64,000 bases of DNA from Fodinicurvata sediminis DSM 21159. Its GTDB lineage: Bacteria > Pseudomonadota > Alphaproteobacteria > Kiloniellales > DSM-21159. Position 1 is the stretch's first letter. The number at the start of each line of letters is the position of its first letter. Location of the stretch: assembly GCF_000420625.1 (NCBI RefSeq), contig NZ_ATVH01000015.1:186001-250000 (forward strand). Direction: 5' to 3'. Shown here in pieces: positions 37,706 through 46,251 of the stretch. Both the position numbers and the translations under genes were made by a program. Below the pieces are notes generated by a model. That model saw only the letters and a list, made by a program, of their open reading frames with translations. It ran no database searches and was not told where the DNA came from.

Positions 37706-38283
37706 TGACGACATCGTCTGACCGGACCTCCTCCGCTTCCGTCACGGAAACGGAGGAGGGGCCGGCAAAGCAGGACAGGAGTGCAGGGGGCGCCAGCAGA
37801 TCGGCGCTCCTTCACCTGTTGTTGAACCTGGCCATGCTGGTCATTTTCGCGTTCCTCTTCGTGGTGGCCGGGGACCTGCCCGATTCCGCCTGGGAGCCGC
37901 TTGGGGCCTGGGCCTTTCCGCGCTTCGTCCTGGGCGCACTGATCCTGCTCAATCTCGCCATGATCGGGCAGAACCTGCCAGGCGCCGTAAAAGAAGTGCA
38001 GGCGCGGCACGGTGAGATGGCGGGGATCGTGGCCACTGGGGTTGCGGAAAAGAAACTGGTCATCCTGATGCTGGCCCTTTTCGGCGTCTACGTCGCCGCT
38101 TTCGGGCTGGTGGGCTATGCGGTGGCGACCTTCCTGTTCATCGTGATCGCCCAGTTTGCCGTGGGTCCCAAGACCCTGGCGAATGGGGTAACAGCCGTGA
38201 TCATCGCGTTGGTTGCCTCCGTGGGCGTGGAGTATTTCTTTGCACGTGCGCTCAGCGTTTTCTTGCCGGGCGGATTCTTCTAG
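37705..38283 (+). CDS. TctB-family small membrane subunit
   Basis: A 192-aa protein with a hydrophilic N-terminal tail of about 30 residues and then about four hydrophobic helices (LLNLAMLVIFAFLFVVAG, FPRFVLGALILLNLAMIG, LVILMLALFGVYVAAFGLVGYAVATFLFIV, GVTAVIIALVASVGVEYFFA). This is the usual small subunit of tripartite tricarboxylate transporters. Start and preceding stop overlap as TGATG. Confidence 0.88.
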   Translation: MTTSSDRTSSASVTETEEGPAKQDRSAGGASRSALLHLLLNLAMLVIFAFLFVVAGDLPDSAWEPLGAWAFPRFVLGALILLNLAMIGQNLPGAVKEVQARHGEMAGIVATGVAEKKLVILMLALFGVYVAAFGLVGYAVATFLFIVIAQFAVGPKTLANGVTAVIIALVASVGVEYFFARALSVFLPGGFF

Positions 38284-38345
38284 GCAGGACGGGGCGAAGG
38301 CCATGATCTTGTACCGGTTCGGGACAACAGGGAGCCGAGAACGCC

Positions 38346-39857
38346 ATGTTTGAGGGTTTGGGAGGCGCGCTGGGGCAGATTTTCCAGTTGGCGACGATTG
38401 CCACGATGTTGATCGGGGTCGTGGCCGGCCTCGTTGCCTCGGCCATTCCGGGATTCACGATCACCATGGCCATCGTGCTGACCTTGCCGCTGACCTTCTA
38501 CATGCCGGCAATACAGGGGGTGGCCACTATGCTGGCCGTTTATGTCGGCGGCCTTTGTGGCGGCATGATATCGGCCGCGCTGCTGAGCATTCCGGGAACC
38601 CCCTCAGCGGTTGCGACCACATTCGATGCCTTCCCAATGGCGCGCAATGGCGATCCCGGACGCGCACTCGGCCTGGGCATCTGGGCCTCGTTCTTCGGAA
38701 CCATCATCTCGGTCATCGTTCTGGTCCTTGCGGCTCCACCGCTGGCGCTCATCGCCATCGAGCTGGGCCCCTGGGAGTACTTCTCCCTGATCGTCTTTGC
38801 CATGACGGTGATTGCCAGCCTGGTGGGGGAATCCATGCTCAGGGGCTTGATCGCGGGCATCCTGGGCATGTTCCTGGCGACCATCGGGGACGACCCAATG
38901 ATGGGCGCCCAGCGCTTCAGCTTCGATCTGCGCATGCTGCAGGCCGGCCTGCCTTTCCTGGCCGTGCTGATCGGCATCTTCGCGGTCAGCCAGCTGTTGA
39001 GCGAACTGGAGGATGTCGGTCGGGTCCAGCGTGGCAAGGCGCTGGTCGACAGCCCCATCGTATTTCGGCCCTTCCAGTTCATGCGCGAGGTTCTCTCGCG
39101 GCCTGTGAATCTGATCCGCTCGTCCCTGATCGGTGTCTTCATCGGTGCCGTTCCTGGCGCCGGCGGTTCCATCGCCAATCTGCTGGCCTATGACCAGGCG
39201 CGGCAGGCCTCGAAGACACCGGAGAAGTTCGGCACCGGGATCCCCGAAGGCGTCGTGGCCTCGGAATCCGGCAATTCCTCGACCGCCGGCGGCGGCCTGA
39301 TTCCCATGATCGCGCTGGGCATTCCCGGCAGCGCCGTTGATGCCGTTCTGATCGCGGCCCTGATGGTCCACGGCATCAGCGTCGGGCCGCGCCTGATGGT
39401 GGACAACCCGGAACTGGTCCAGAGCATTTTCGTTGCCATGGTCGTGGCCGCGGTGATGATGCTGGTGATCGCATTGATGACCATGCGCTATTTCCTGATG
39501 GTCACCAAGGTGCCAAAGCACATCATCGTGCCTCTGGTGCTGGTCTTCTGTGCCGTTGGTGTGTTTGCGCTCAACAACCGCGTCACCGACGTCCACCTGC
39601 TGTTCTTCGTGGGCGCGCTGGGCTACCTGCTGAAGAAGATGGACTATCCGCTGGCGCCGCTGGTGCTGGGCGTGATCCTGGGGCCGATTGCGGAGACGAA
39701 CCTGCGCCGGGCCCTGATGGCGAATGAGGACTGGACGCAGTTCTTCACACGCCCCGTATCGGCGGGTTTTCTGGCCCTGGCCGTGATCTCGATCCTGTTG
39801 TTCATCCGTTATCGCTATCGCCAGCGAAAGCAGCGAGAGCCACGAAACAGCAGCTGA
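38346..39857 (+). CDS. TctA-family large permease subunit
   Basis: A 503-aa membrane protein with about 12 helices. Family motifs include GVVAGLVASAIPGFTITMAIVLTLPLTF near the N-terminus, GGLCGGMISAALLSIPGTPSAVATTFDAFPMARNG, and ESGNSSTAGGGLIPMIALGIPGSAVDAVLIAALMVHGI. It forms the main channel of the tripartite system and follows tctC and tctB on the same strand. Confidence 0.93.
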   Translation: MFEGLGGALGQIFQLATIATMLIGVVAGLVASAIPGFTITMAIVLTLPLTFYMPAIQGVATMLAVYVGGLCGGMISAALLSIPGTPSAVATTFDAFPMARNGDPGRALGLGIWASFFGTIISVIVLVLAAPPLALIAIELGPWEYFSLIVFAMTVIASLVGESMLRGLIAGILGMFLATIGDDPMMGAQRFSFDLRMLQAGLPFLAVLIGIFAVSQLLSELEDVGRVQRGKALVDSPIVFRPFQFMREVLSRPVNLIRSSLIGVFIGAVPGAGGSIANLLAYDQARQASKTPEKFGTGIPEGVVASESGNSSTAGGGLIPMIALGIPGSAVDAVLIAALMVHGISVGPRLMVDNPELVQSIFVAMVVAAVMMLVIALMTMRYFLMVTKVPKHIIVPLVLVFCAVGVFALNNRVTDVHLLFFVGALGYLLKKMDYPLAPLVLGVILGPIAETNLRRALMANEDWTQFFTRPVSAGFLALAVISILLFIRYRYRQRKQREPRNSS

Positions 39858-39915
39858 TGGCGAACAAGGCCCATCCAGAACCCGCAAACCATAACCGGAA
39901 CAAGGCTTACCCAAC

Positions 39916-41508
39916 ATGTCCATGTCATTCGAGTTTCCCTATCCCTCGCAGCGCATGCCGGTCATGGCGCGCAACATGGTGGCAACCTCGCAACCGCTGG
40001 CCTCTCAGGCCGGGGTGCGGATGCTGCTGCAGGGCGGCAACGCCATTGATGCGGCGCTGGCGACCGCCATCGCGCTGACGGTGGTCGAGCCGACGGGCAA
40101 TGGGCTGGGCAGTGATGCCTTCGCCATCCTGCATGACGGGAACGAACTGCATGGCCTCAATGCGTCGGGTCGGGCGCCCGCCGCCTGGACGCCGGAACGT
40201 TTTGCCGGACAGGACGCCATGCCGGAGCGCGGTTGGGATTCGGTGACCGTTCCGGGCGCCGTTTCGGCCTGGGTCTCGCTGTCGGAACGTTTTGGCCGCC
40301 TGCCCTTCGAGGCTCTGTTCGAGCCGGCGATAACCTATGCCGAAAAGGGCTATGCCGTCAGTCCGATCATTGCCCAGCTCTGGGCCAATGGAGCCAAGGT
40401 GCTGAAGGAGCAGCCGGGCTTTGCCGAGGCCTTCATGCCGGAGGGGCGGGCGCCGAAAGCAGGCGAACTGTACAGCAATGCCGCCATGGGGCGCAGCCTG
40501 CGTTTGATTGCCGAGACACGCGGACAGGCCTTCTATCGCGGGGAATTGGCAGAGAAGATGGCGGCCTTTGCCGGACGGCATGGTGGCGCGCTGAGCGTGG
40601 AAGACCTGGCCTCGCATGAACCATTCTGGTGCGGCACTGTCAGCAAGGACTATCACGGTGTGGAAGCCCACGAGATCCCGCCGAATGGACAGGGGATCGC
40701 TGCCTTGATCGCGCTTGGGATTCTGGAGCACACCGCCGTGTGCGACCACGGTGTGGATTCGGTTGCCGGCCTGCATCTGCAGATTGAGGCGATGAAGCTG
40801 GCTCTGGCCGAGGTCTACGCCCATGTGGGAGATCCGGAAACGATGGAGATCCCCCCGGAGCAGATGCTGGAGCCGGATTATCTCAAGGCACGGGCGAAGG
40901 AGATCGATCCGAAGAGAGCGGGAGACCCGGGGCATGCCATCCCGCGGCCGGGCGGCACGGTCTATATCACCGCGGCGGATGCCAGCGGCTCGATGGTGTC
41001 CTTCATCCAGTCGAACTACTCCGGATTCGGGTCCGGTGTCGTGGTGCCCGAGACGGGCATCAGCCTGCAGAACCGCGGCTCCGGCTTCCGGCTTGATGCC
41101 AATCACCCCAATTGCGTGGGGCCGCGCAAGCTGCCCTTCCACACCATCATTCCCGGCTTCCTGACGCGCGGTGGAGAGCCACTGACCAGCTATGGCGTGA
41201 TGGGCGGCCCCATGCAGGCCCAGGGGCATGTCCAGATGGTCCTGCGCATGCTGGATTATGGCCAAACTCCGCAGACCGCCAGCGATGCCCCCCGCTGGCG
41301 CGTGACCGGCGGGCGTCGGGTGGCGATGGAGCAGAGCTTCCCGGCCGAAACCCTGGAGGGGCTGAAGACCATGGGACACGAGATCAGCGTGGAGCCACCC
41401 GAAGCGGCTTTCGGGTTCGGGGGTGCGCAGCTGATCCACCGCATGGACAATGGCATCTACATCGCCGGCTCCGACCACCGCAAGGATGGCCAGGCCGTCG
41501 GTTTCTAG
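39916..41508 (+). CDS. Gamma-glutamyltransferase family protein
   Basis: A 530-aa Ntn-hydrolase of the gamma-glutamyltranspeptidase family, which cleaves gamma-glutamyl bonds and is made as a self-processing precursor. The N-terminal region (GGNAIDAALATAIALTVVEPTGNGLGSDAFAIL) is typical, and the likely catalytic threonine is T348 in PGGTVYITAADASGSMVS. I see no obvious signal peptide, unlike periplasmic Ggt, so it may be cytoplasmic. It follows the tct genes and precedes a polyamine-type ABC importer. The ribosome site is weak. Confidence 0.88.
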   Translation: MSMSFEFPYPSQRMPVMARNMVATSQPLASQAGVRMLLQGGNAIDAALATAIALTVVEPTGNGLGSDAFAILHDGNELHGLNASGRAPAAWTPERFAGQDAMPERGWDSVTVPGAVSAWVSLSERFGRLPFEALFEPAITYAEKGYAVSPIIAQLWANGAKVLKEQPGFAEAFMPEGRAPKAGELYSNAAMGRSLRLIAETRGQAFYRGELAEKMAAFAGRHGGALSVEDLASHEPFWCGTVSKDYHGVEAHEIPPNGQGIAALIALGILEHTAVCDHGVDSVAGLHLQIEAMKLALAEVYAHVGDPETMEIPPEQMLEPDYLKARAKEIDPKRAGDPGHAIPRPGGTVYITAADASGSMVSFIQSNYSGFGSGVVVPETGISLQNRGSGFRLDANHPNCVGPRKLPFHTIIPGFLTRGGEPLTSYGVMGGPMQAQGHVQMVLRMLDYGQTPQTASDAPRWRVTGGRRVAMEQSFPAETLEGLKTMGHEISVEPPEAAFGFGGAQLIHRMDNGIYIAGSDHRKDGQAVGF

Positions 41509-41667
41509 GCGGCACGGCCATATTCCAGGCGGCGAGGCCATAGGCCTGCGTATCGCGTCATGGCTGCAAAGCGATAAAGTTCAACCAGAGGCGATATGGA
41601 CAAAGCCTTTTCAGTTCCGTAGCTTGCAGTGCGGACAGAGTATTACCGATAAGAAGAAGGAGGCATT

Positions 41668-42723
41668 ATGTCTGTAGCAAGAAACATCTCACTGGGCCTG
41701 GCTGCCACGGCACTGGGGACCATGACCCTGGCCGGCAGTGCTGCAGCCCAGGACCGTGACCTGACGGTGGTCGGCTGGGGTGGTTCCTACCAGGACCAGC
41801 AGGGAATCGCCTATTTCGAACCCTTTACCGAAGAGACCGGCATTCCCATCCTGGAGGAAAGCTTCAACGGCGGCCTTTCGAACATCATGTCCATGGTCGA
41901 GACCGATTCGGTGGTCTGGGACGTGGTGCAGCTTGAGGATCCCGAACTTCAGCGTGCCTGCCAGCAGGGTTATCTCGAGCGCCTGCCCTGGGACGAAATC
42001 GGTGGTCGTGATGACTTCATCGACGGCGGATCGAGTGAGTGCGGTGCCGGAACCATCGTCTGGTCGATCGTCAACGCCTACAACACGGAACAGGTCGAAG
42101 GCACGCCAAGCGGCTGGGATGACTTCTTCAATGTCGAGGAATTCCCGGGCAAGCGTGGCCTGCGCCGCGGTGCCAAGTTCAATCTCGAACTGGCTCTGAT
42201 GGCCGATGGTGTCGCGCCTGAAGACGTCTATGAGACCTTGAGCACGGAAGAAGGTGTGGACCGGGCGTTTGCCAAGCTGGATGAACTGAAAGAGCATATC
42301 CAGTGGTGGGAAGCCGGTGCGCAGCCGCCGGAGTGGGTGTCTTCGGGTGATGTCGCCATGACCACTGCCTACAACGGCCGCATCGACAAGGCGCAGACCG
42401 AGGGCCAGCCGGTGGACATCGCATGGGAAGGCCAGATCTATGCCATTGATTCCTGGGCGATCATCAGCGGTTCGCCCAACAAGGACGAGGCGGTTGAGTT
42501 CATCAAGTATGTCAGCGAGCCCGAGAACATGTCTCGCTTGCAGCAGCACATCGCCTATGGGCCGACCAAGGAAGCGGCCTTTGAGTCGGTTCCCGAGGAG
42601 ATGGCGCCACGCCTGCCGACAGCGCCAAAGAACTTGGAAGGGGCGCTGCTGAACAGCACCGAATTCTGGGTGGACAATCAGGAGCGCCTGGACCGGCGTT
42701 TCAACGCCTGGGCCTCTCAGTAA
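41668..42723 (+). CDS. PotD-like periplasmic substrate-binding protein
   Basis: A 351-aa binding protein with a signal peptide (to about GSAAAQ) and the family start DLTVVGWGGSYQDQQGIAYFEPFTEETGI. The GDVAMTTAYNGRI and SGSPNKDEAVEFIKYVSEPENM segments are typical of the polyamine/opine/thiamine-like extracellular binding proteins. Ligand is probably a polyamine or similar amine but not certain. A strong AAGAAGGAGG site precedes the ATG. A hairpin follows before the permease genes. Confidence 0.9.
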   Translation: MSVARNISLGLAATALGTMTLAGSAAAQDRDLTVVGWGGSYQDQQGIAYFEPFTEETGIPILEESFNGGLSNIMSMVETDSVVWDVVQLEDPELQRACQQGYLERLPWDEIGGRDDFIDGGSSECGAGTIVWSIVNAYNTEQVEGTPSGWDDFFNVEEFPGKRGLRRGAKFNLELALMADGVAPEDVYETLSTEEGVDRAFAKLDELKEHIQWWEAGAQPPEWVSSGDVAMTTAYNGRIDKAQTEGQPVDIAWEGQIYAIDSWAIISGSPNKDEAVEFIKYVSEPENMSRLQQHIAYGPTKEAAFESVPEEMAPRLPTAPKNLEGALLNSTEFWVDNQERLDRRFNAWASQ

Positions 42724-42742
42724 GCAAAAGCCTGTAACCTGC

Positions 42743-42776
42743 CGGGCGGTCAGGAGACATCCTGACCGCCCGTTTT
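42743..42776 (+). terminator. Attenuator hairpin between binding protein and permease genes
   Basis: Arms CGGGCGGTCAGG and CCTGACCGCCCG are a perfect 12-bp stem with a 6-base loop, followed by TTTT. It lies between the binding-protein stop and the permease start, so it should let only part of the transcripts continue and keep the binding protein in excess. Confidence 0.78.
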
Positions 42777-42792
42777 ATCGGAGTCTTCGTCC

Positions 42793-44022
42793 ATGGCGGA
42801 CTCGACCGCGGATCTCAAGCAAAGGCTTCGCCGGACCGAGCGGCGCCGGCGGCTTGGTTCGCTGGGGCTCTTTGCGCCTTCGGTGATCTTCCTGCTGATC
42901 TTCTTTGCCCTGCCCATCGCACTGATGCTCTATCGTGCGGTGCAGAATCCGGAAGTGGCCAACACCTTTCCGGAAACAATGGCGGCCATCCAGCAGTGGG
43001 ATGGCGAGGGCATGCCCGAAGAGGCCATCGTCGCCCAGTTTGCAACGGAACTGCGGGACGCCCGGGAAGAGCGCCAGCTTTCGGCTCCGGGCCGGCGCCT
43101 TGACTACGAGGTTGTCGGCTATCGCGGCCTCTTGCGGGCTACGGCCTTTGGTCTGCCCGATGGAGAACCGGAGGCAAGTTGGACCGACACACTCATAGAG
43201 ATCGATCCGCGCTGGGAGGAGAGCAAGTACTGGCAGGCCCTCAAGGAGAATGCCAGTCCCTTCACCCTGGATTACGTGCTGACGGCCCTGGATCTGGAAT
43301 TTGCCGAGGATGGTAGTCTGCAGTGGGTTTCGGATCAGCAGGCCATCTATCTGGATCTGTACGAACGCACACTCTGGATGGCCTTCGTTATCACGTCAGC
43401 AGCCCTGTTGCTCGGCTATCCCATAGCCTATCTTATGACCAATTCCTCGCGGATGGTGCAGGGTATTCTGCTGGTCCTGGTTCTGCTGCCCTTCTGGACA
43501 TCCTTGCTTGTACGCACGGCCTCCTGGATGGTGCTGCTCTCGCGCACGGGGCCGGTCAATACATTGCTGGTCAACCTGGGGCTGACCGATGCGCCCCTTG
43601 AACTGCTCTACAACAGGTTTGGCGTCTATGTGGGCATGATCCACATATTGCTGCCTTTCATGATCATGCCGCTTTATGCCGTGATGCGCGGAATCCCGCA
43701 TTCCCACATGCGGGCGGCGGCTTCGCTGGGTGCTCCGCCCCTGCGCGCCTTCCGCCGGGTCTATCTGCCACAGACCATGCCGGGAATTGCCGCCGGCTGC
43801 CTGCTAGTCTTCATCCTGGCCATCGGATTCTACATCACGCCCGCACTTCTGGGTGGCAACGATGACCAGATGATCAGCTATTTCATCGCCTATCACACCA
43901 ACGAGACCCTCAACTGGGGTCTGGCCGCAGCGCTGGGCGTGATCCTGTTGGTGATGATCTTCGTGCTCTACGCCATTTTCACGCGCCTGACCGGTACAGG
44001 CCGCATCCAGATGGGGACGTGA
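42793..44022 (+). CDS. ABC transporter permease, PotB type
   Basis: A 409-aa membrane protein. TM1 is near residues 25-50, then a long extra periplasmic segment of about 130 residues, then the usual five or so helices. The coupling loop that contacts the ATPase is RAAASLGAPPLRAFRRVYLPQTMPG. The long insertion between TM1 and TM2 is seen in a subset of polyamine-type permeases. Followed directly by the partner permease. Confidence 0.9.
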   Translation: MADSTADLKQRLRRTERRRRLGSLGLFAPSVIFLLIFFALPIALMLYRAVQNPEVANTFPETMAAIQQWDGEGMPEEAIVAQFATELRDAREERQLSAPGRRLDYEVVGYRGLLRATAFGLPDGEPEASWTDTLIEIDPRWEESKYWQALKENASPFTLDYVLTALDLEFAEDGSLQWVSDQQAIYLDLYERTLWMAFVITSAALLLGYPIAYLMTNSSRMVQGILLVLVLLPFWTSLLVRTASWMVLLSRTGPVNTLLVNLGLTDAPLELLYNRFGVYVGMIHILLPFMIMPLYAVMRGIPHSHMRAAASLGAPPLRAFRRVYLPQTMPGIAAGCLLVFILAIGFYITPALLGGNDDQMISYFIAYHTNETLNWGLAAALGVILLVMIFVLYAIFTRLTGTGRIQMGT

Positions 44023-44030
44023 GGAAAGAC

Positions 44031-44858
44031 ATGGCTGCACCCTCCTATGCAACCAAGCCCCAGGTCGCCGGCCACTATGGCCTGCGCATCTTCGTGGCCC
44101 TGGTCTGTGTCTTCCTGGTCGCACCGATCTTCGCGATCATTCCCCTGTCCTTCAGCTCGGGCACCTTCCTGTCCTATCCCATGCCGGGGTTCTCCCTGCG
44201 CTGGTACGAGGAGGTACTGGCGCCGCGGCCCTGGATGTTCACCCTGCGCAACAGCCTGTTTGTCGCGATCGGGGCCACGCTCTTCTCCACGACCCTGGGA
44301 ACGCTGGCCGCGCTGGCCATGGCGCGCAAGAACCTGCGCAGTCTGCCGGTGATCAATGCCTTCCTGCTTTCGCCGATGATCGTGCCTCTGATCATAACGG
44401 CGGTCGGGCTCTACTTCTTCTTTGCCCAGCTGGGACTGACCAACAGCTTCACCGGCCTGATCATTGCGCACACGGCGCTCTGTCTGCCATTCGTGCTGGT
44501 CACAGTGGCGGCAACCCTTGAGGGGTTCGATGGAACGCTGGTCCGGGCAGCTCAGAGCTTGGGGGCTCCGCCGCTGACGGTGTTCCGCCGCGTCATCCTG
44601 CCCATCATCTCGCCAGGCGTGGCGTCAGGGGCGCTCTTCGCCTTTGCGATTTCCTTCGATGAGGTGGTGGTGGCGGTGTTCCTGGCCGGACCAACCCAGA
44701 GAACCTTGCCGAAACAGATGTTCTCGGGCCTGCGCGAGAATATCGATCCCTCGATCCTGGCCATGGCCACCCTTTTGGTGGTGATGGCCACAGGCCTGAT
44801 GATCGTGGCTGGACTGCTGAAGCGGCGCAGCGAGCGCATGCGCGGGCTGTCCGGATAA
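44031..44858 (+). CDS. ABC transporter permease, PotC type
   Basis: A 275-aa inner-membrane permease with about six helices and the coupling motif RAAQSLGAPPLTVFRRVILPIISPG. ATG 44031 is chosen, directly after GAGGAAAG; a GTG at 44019 is the alternative and would overlap the previous stop. It completes the membrane part of the importer. Confidence 0.9.
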   Translation: MAAPSYATKPQVAGHYGLRIFVALVCVFLVAPIFAIIPLSFSSGTFLSYPMPGFSLRWYEEVLAPRPWMFTLRNSLFVAIGATLFSTTLGTLAALAMARKNLRSLPVINAFLLSPMIVPLIITAVGLYFFFAQLGLTNSFTGLIIAHTALCLPFVLVTVAATLEGFDGTLVRAAQSLGAPPLTVFRRVILPIISPGVASGALFAFAISFDEVVVAVFLAGPTQRTLPKQMFSGLRENIDPSILAMATLLVVMATGLMIVAGLLKRRSERMRGLSG

Positions 44859-44920
44859 GCCCGGGGCCCGCAAGGGTCATTTCATCCTGAAACGGGACGC
44901 GCCTGGCTTGGGCAGCCGGC

Positions 44921-46069
44921 TCAGGCGGAATCCAGCGCCCGACAGGCATCGGCTCGCCAGCCGATGCGAACTTTGTCTCCGACCTTGAGCGCTGCTCGTT
45001 CCTCGGTGTTCGGGACCTGGATTACGAACTCCTCGTCACCTCCGAAGGCCACCCCGACCCGGACATGGTCGCCCATGAAGATGGTTTCGCGGATTTCGGC
45101 TTCGAAGACATTGTCATAGCCCTCGGCGGCCTCGCCCAGGCGAACCCGTTCCGGGCGTACGGAGAGCGTCGTGCGGCTGCCCGGTCCGTCGGTCCGGATA
45201 TCCAGTGCCTTGACGCGATTGACGCCGTCATCCAGCTGCACGATGCAATACTCGCCTTCACTGCTTTCCACCTTGCCCTTAAGGCGATTGTTCTTGCCGA
45301 TGAAGCCGGCGACAAAGGCATTCTCGGGAGCATTGTAGAGGGTGTCCGGACCGGCGAGCTGCTGAATTTCCCCGGCCTCGAAGACGGCCACCCGGTCCGA
45401 CATGGTCAGAGCCTCGGCCTGGTCGTGGGTGACGTAGACCATGGTGACACCAAGCTGCTCGTGGATATGCTTCAGTTCGATCTGCATTTCCTCGCGCAGG
45501 TTCTTGTCCAGGGCCCCCAGAGGCTCGTCCAGCAAGATCAGCTTCGGTTCGAAGACCAGGGCGCGTGCCACGGCGACACGTTGCTGCTGTCCGCCCGATA
45601 GTTGGGTCGGTTTGCGATTGCCGAAGCCTTGCAGGCGGACGATTTCGAGCGCCTTTTCCACGCTCTTCTCGGCTTCCTTGCGGGAGACGCCGCGTACATC
45701 CAGGGGAAAGCGCAGGTTCTCGGCGACAGACATGTGCGGGAAAAGGGCATAGTTTTGGAAGACCACGCCGATATCGCGCTTGTAGGGAGGAACCCGGGTG
45801 ATCTCCTTCCCACCGATCTTTATGGTCCCGCCAGTGGGTGTTTCGAATCCCGCCAGCATCATCAGAACCGTGGTCTTGCCGGACCCCGAAGGTCCAAGCA
45901 GCGTGAGGAATTCGCCGCACTGGATGTCCAGGTTGAGGCCTTCGATGACCAGGGTCTCGCCGTCATAGGTCTTGGAGACATCCTGAATTTCGACCAGTGT
46001 GTCCCTGTCGCTGTGGCTTTCGCTGCTATCCATCTCGGCCGTTGCGGTCTTGTTCATTGTCGTGTCCAT
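44921..46069 (-). CDS. ABC transporter ATP-binding protein, PotA type
   Basis: A 382-aa ATPase with Walker A GPSGSGKTT, signature LSGGQQQR, Walker B LILLDEPLGALD, and a C-terminal TOBE-like regulatory domain (TLSVRPERVRLGEA). It most likely powers the permeases encoded at 42793-44858. Oddly, it is transcribed toward them from the opposite strand, so the ATPase is under a separate promoter. A second start, MNKTATAEM, lies four codons in. Confidence 0.92.
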   Translation of the reverse strand: MDTTMNKTATAEMDSSESHSDRDTLVEIQDVSKTYDGETLVIEGLNLDIQCGEFLTLLGPSGSGKTTVLMMLAGFETPTGGTIKIGGKEITRVPPYKRDIGVVFQNYALFPHMSVAENLRFPLDVRGVSRKEAEKSVEKALEIVRLQGFGNRKPTQLSGGQQQRVAVARALVFEPKLILLDEPLGALDKNLREEMQIELKHIHEQLGVTMVYVTHDQAEALTMSDRVAVFEAGEIQQLAGPDTLYNAPENAFVAGFIGKNNRLKGKVESSEGEYCIVQLDDGVNRVKALDIRTDGPGSRTTLSVRPERVRLGEAAEGYDNVFEAEIRETIFMGDHVRVGVAFGGDEEFVIQVPNTEERAALKVGDKVRIGWRADACRALDSA

Positions 46070-46251
46070 GCCCTGTTCTCGGAGTCTGGGTATAGCTGCA
46101 GGAGCTTTGCGGTCTCCGCTAGTCCTGTCGATTCTTGTGACAGGGACGCCGGACCGCGTGAAGCGATCCGACGTCCGAGGCGCTAGAGGTACCCAATCTT
46201 CGAACTGCGGTCAAATCCGGCGGCAGCCGGGAAACCGAACAACAGAAAGGT

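Noticed and set aside
46070-46251. tRNA-like or RNA gene between the ATPase and WG genes
   Set aside because: No T-loop GGTTCGAATC box or cloverleaf pairing seen; only ordinary spacer.
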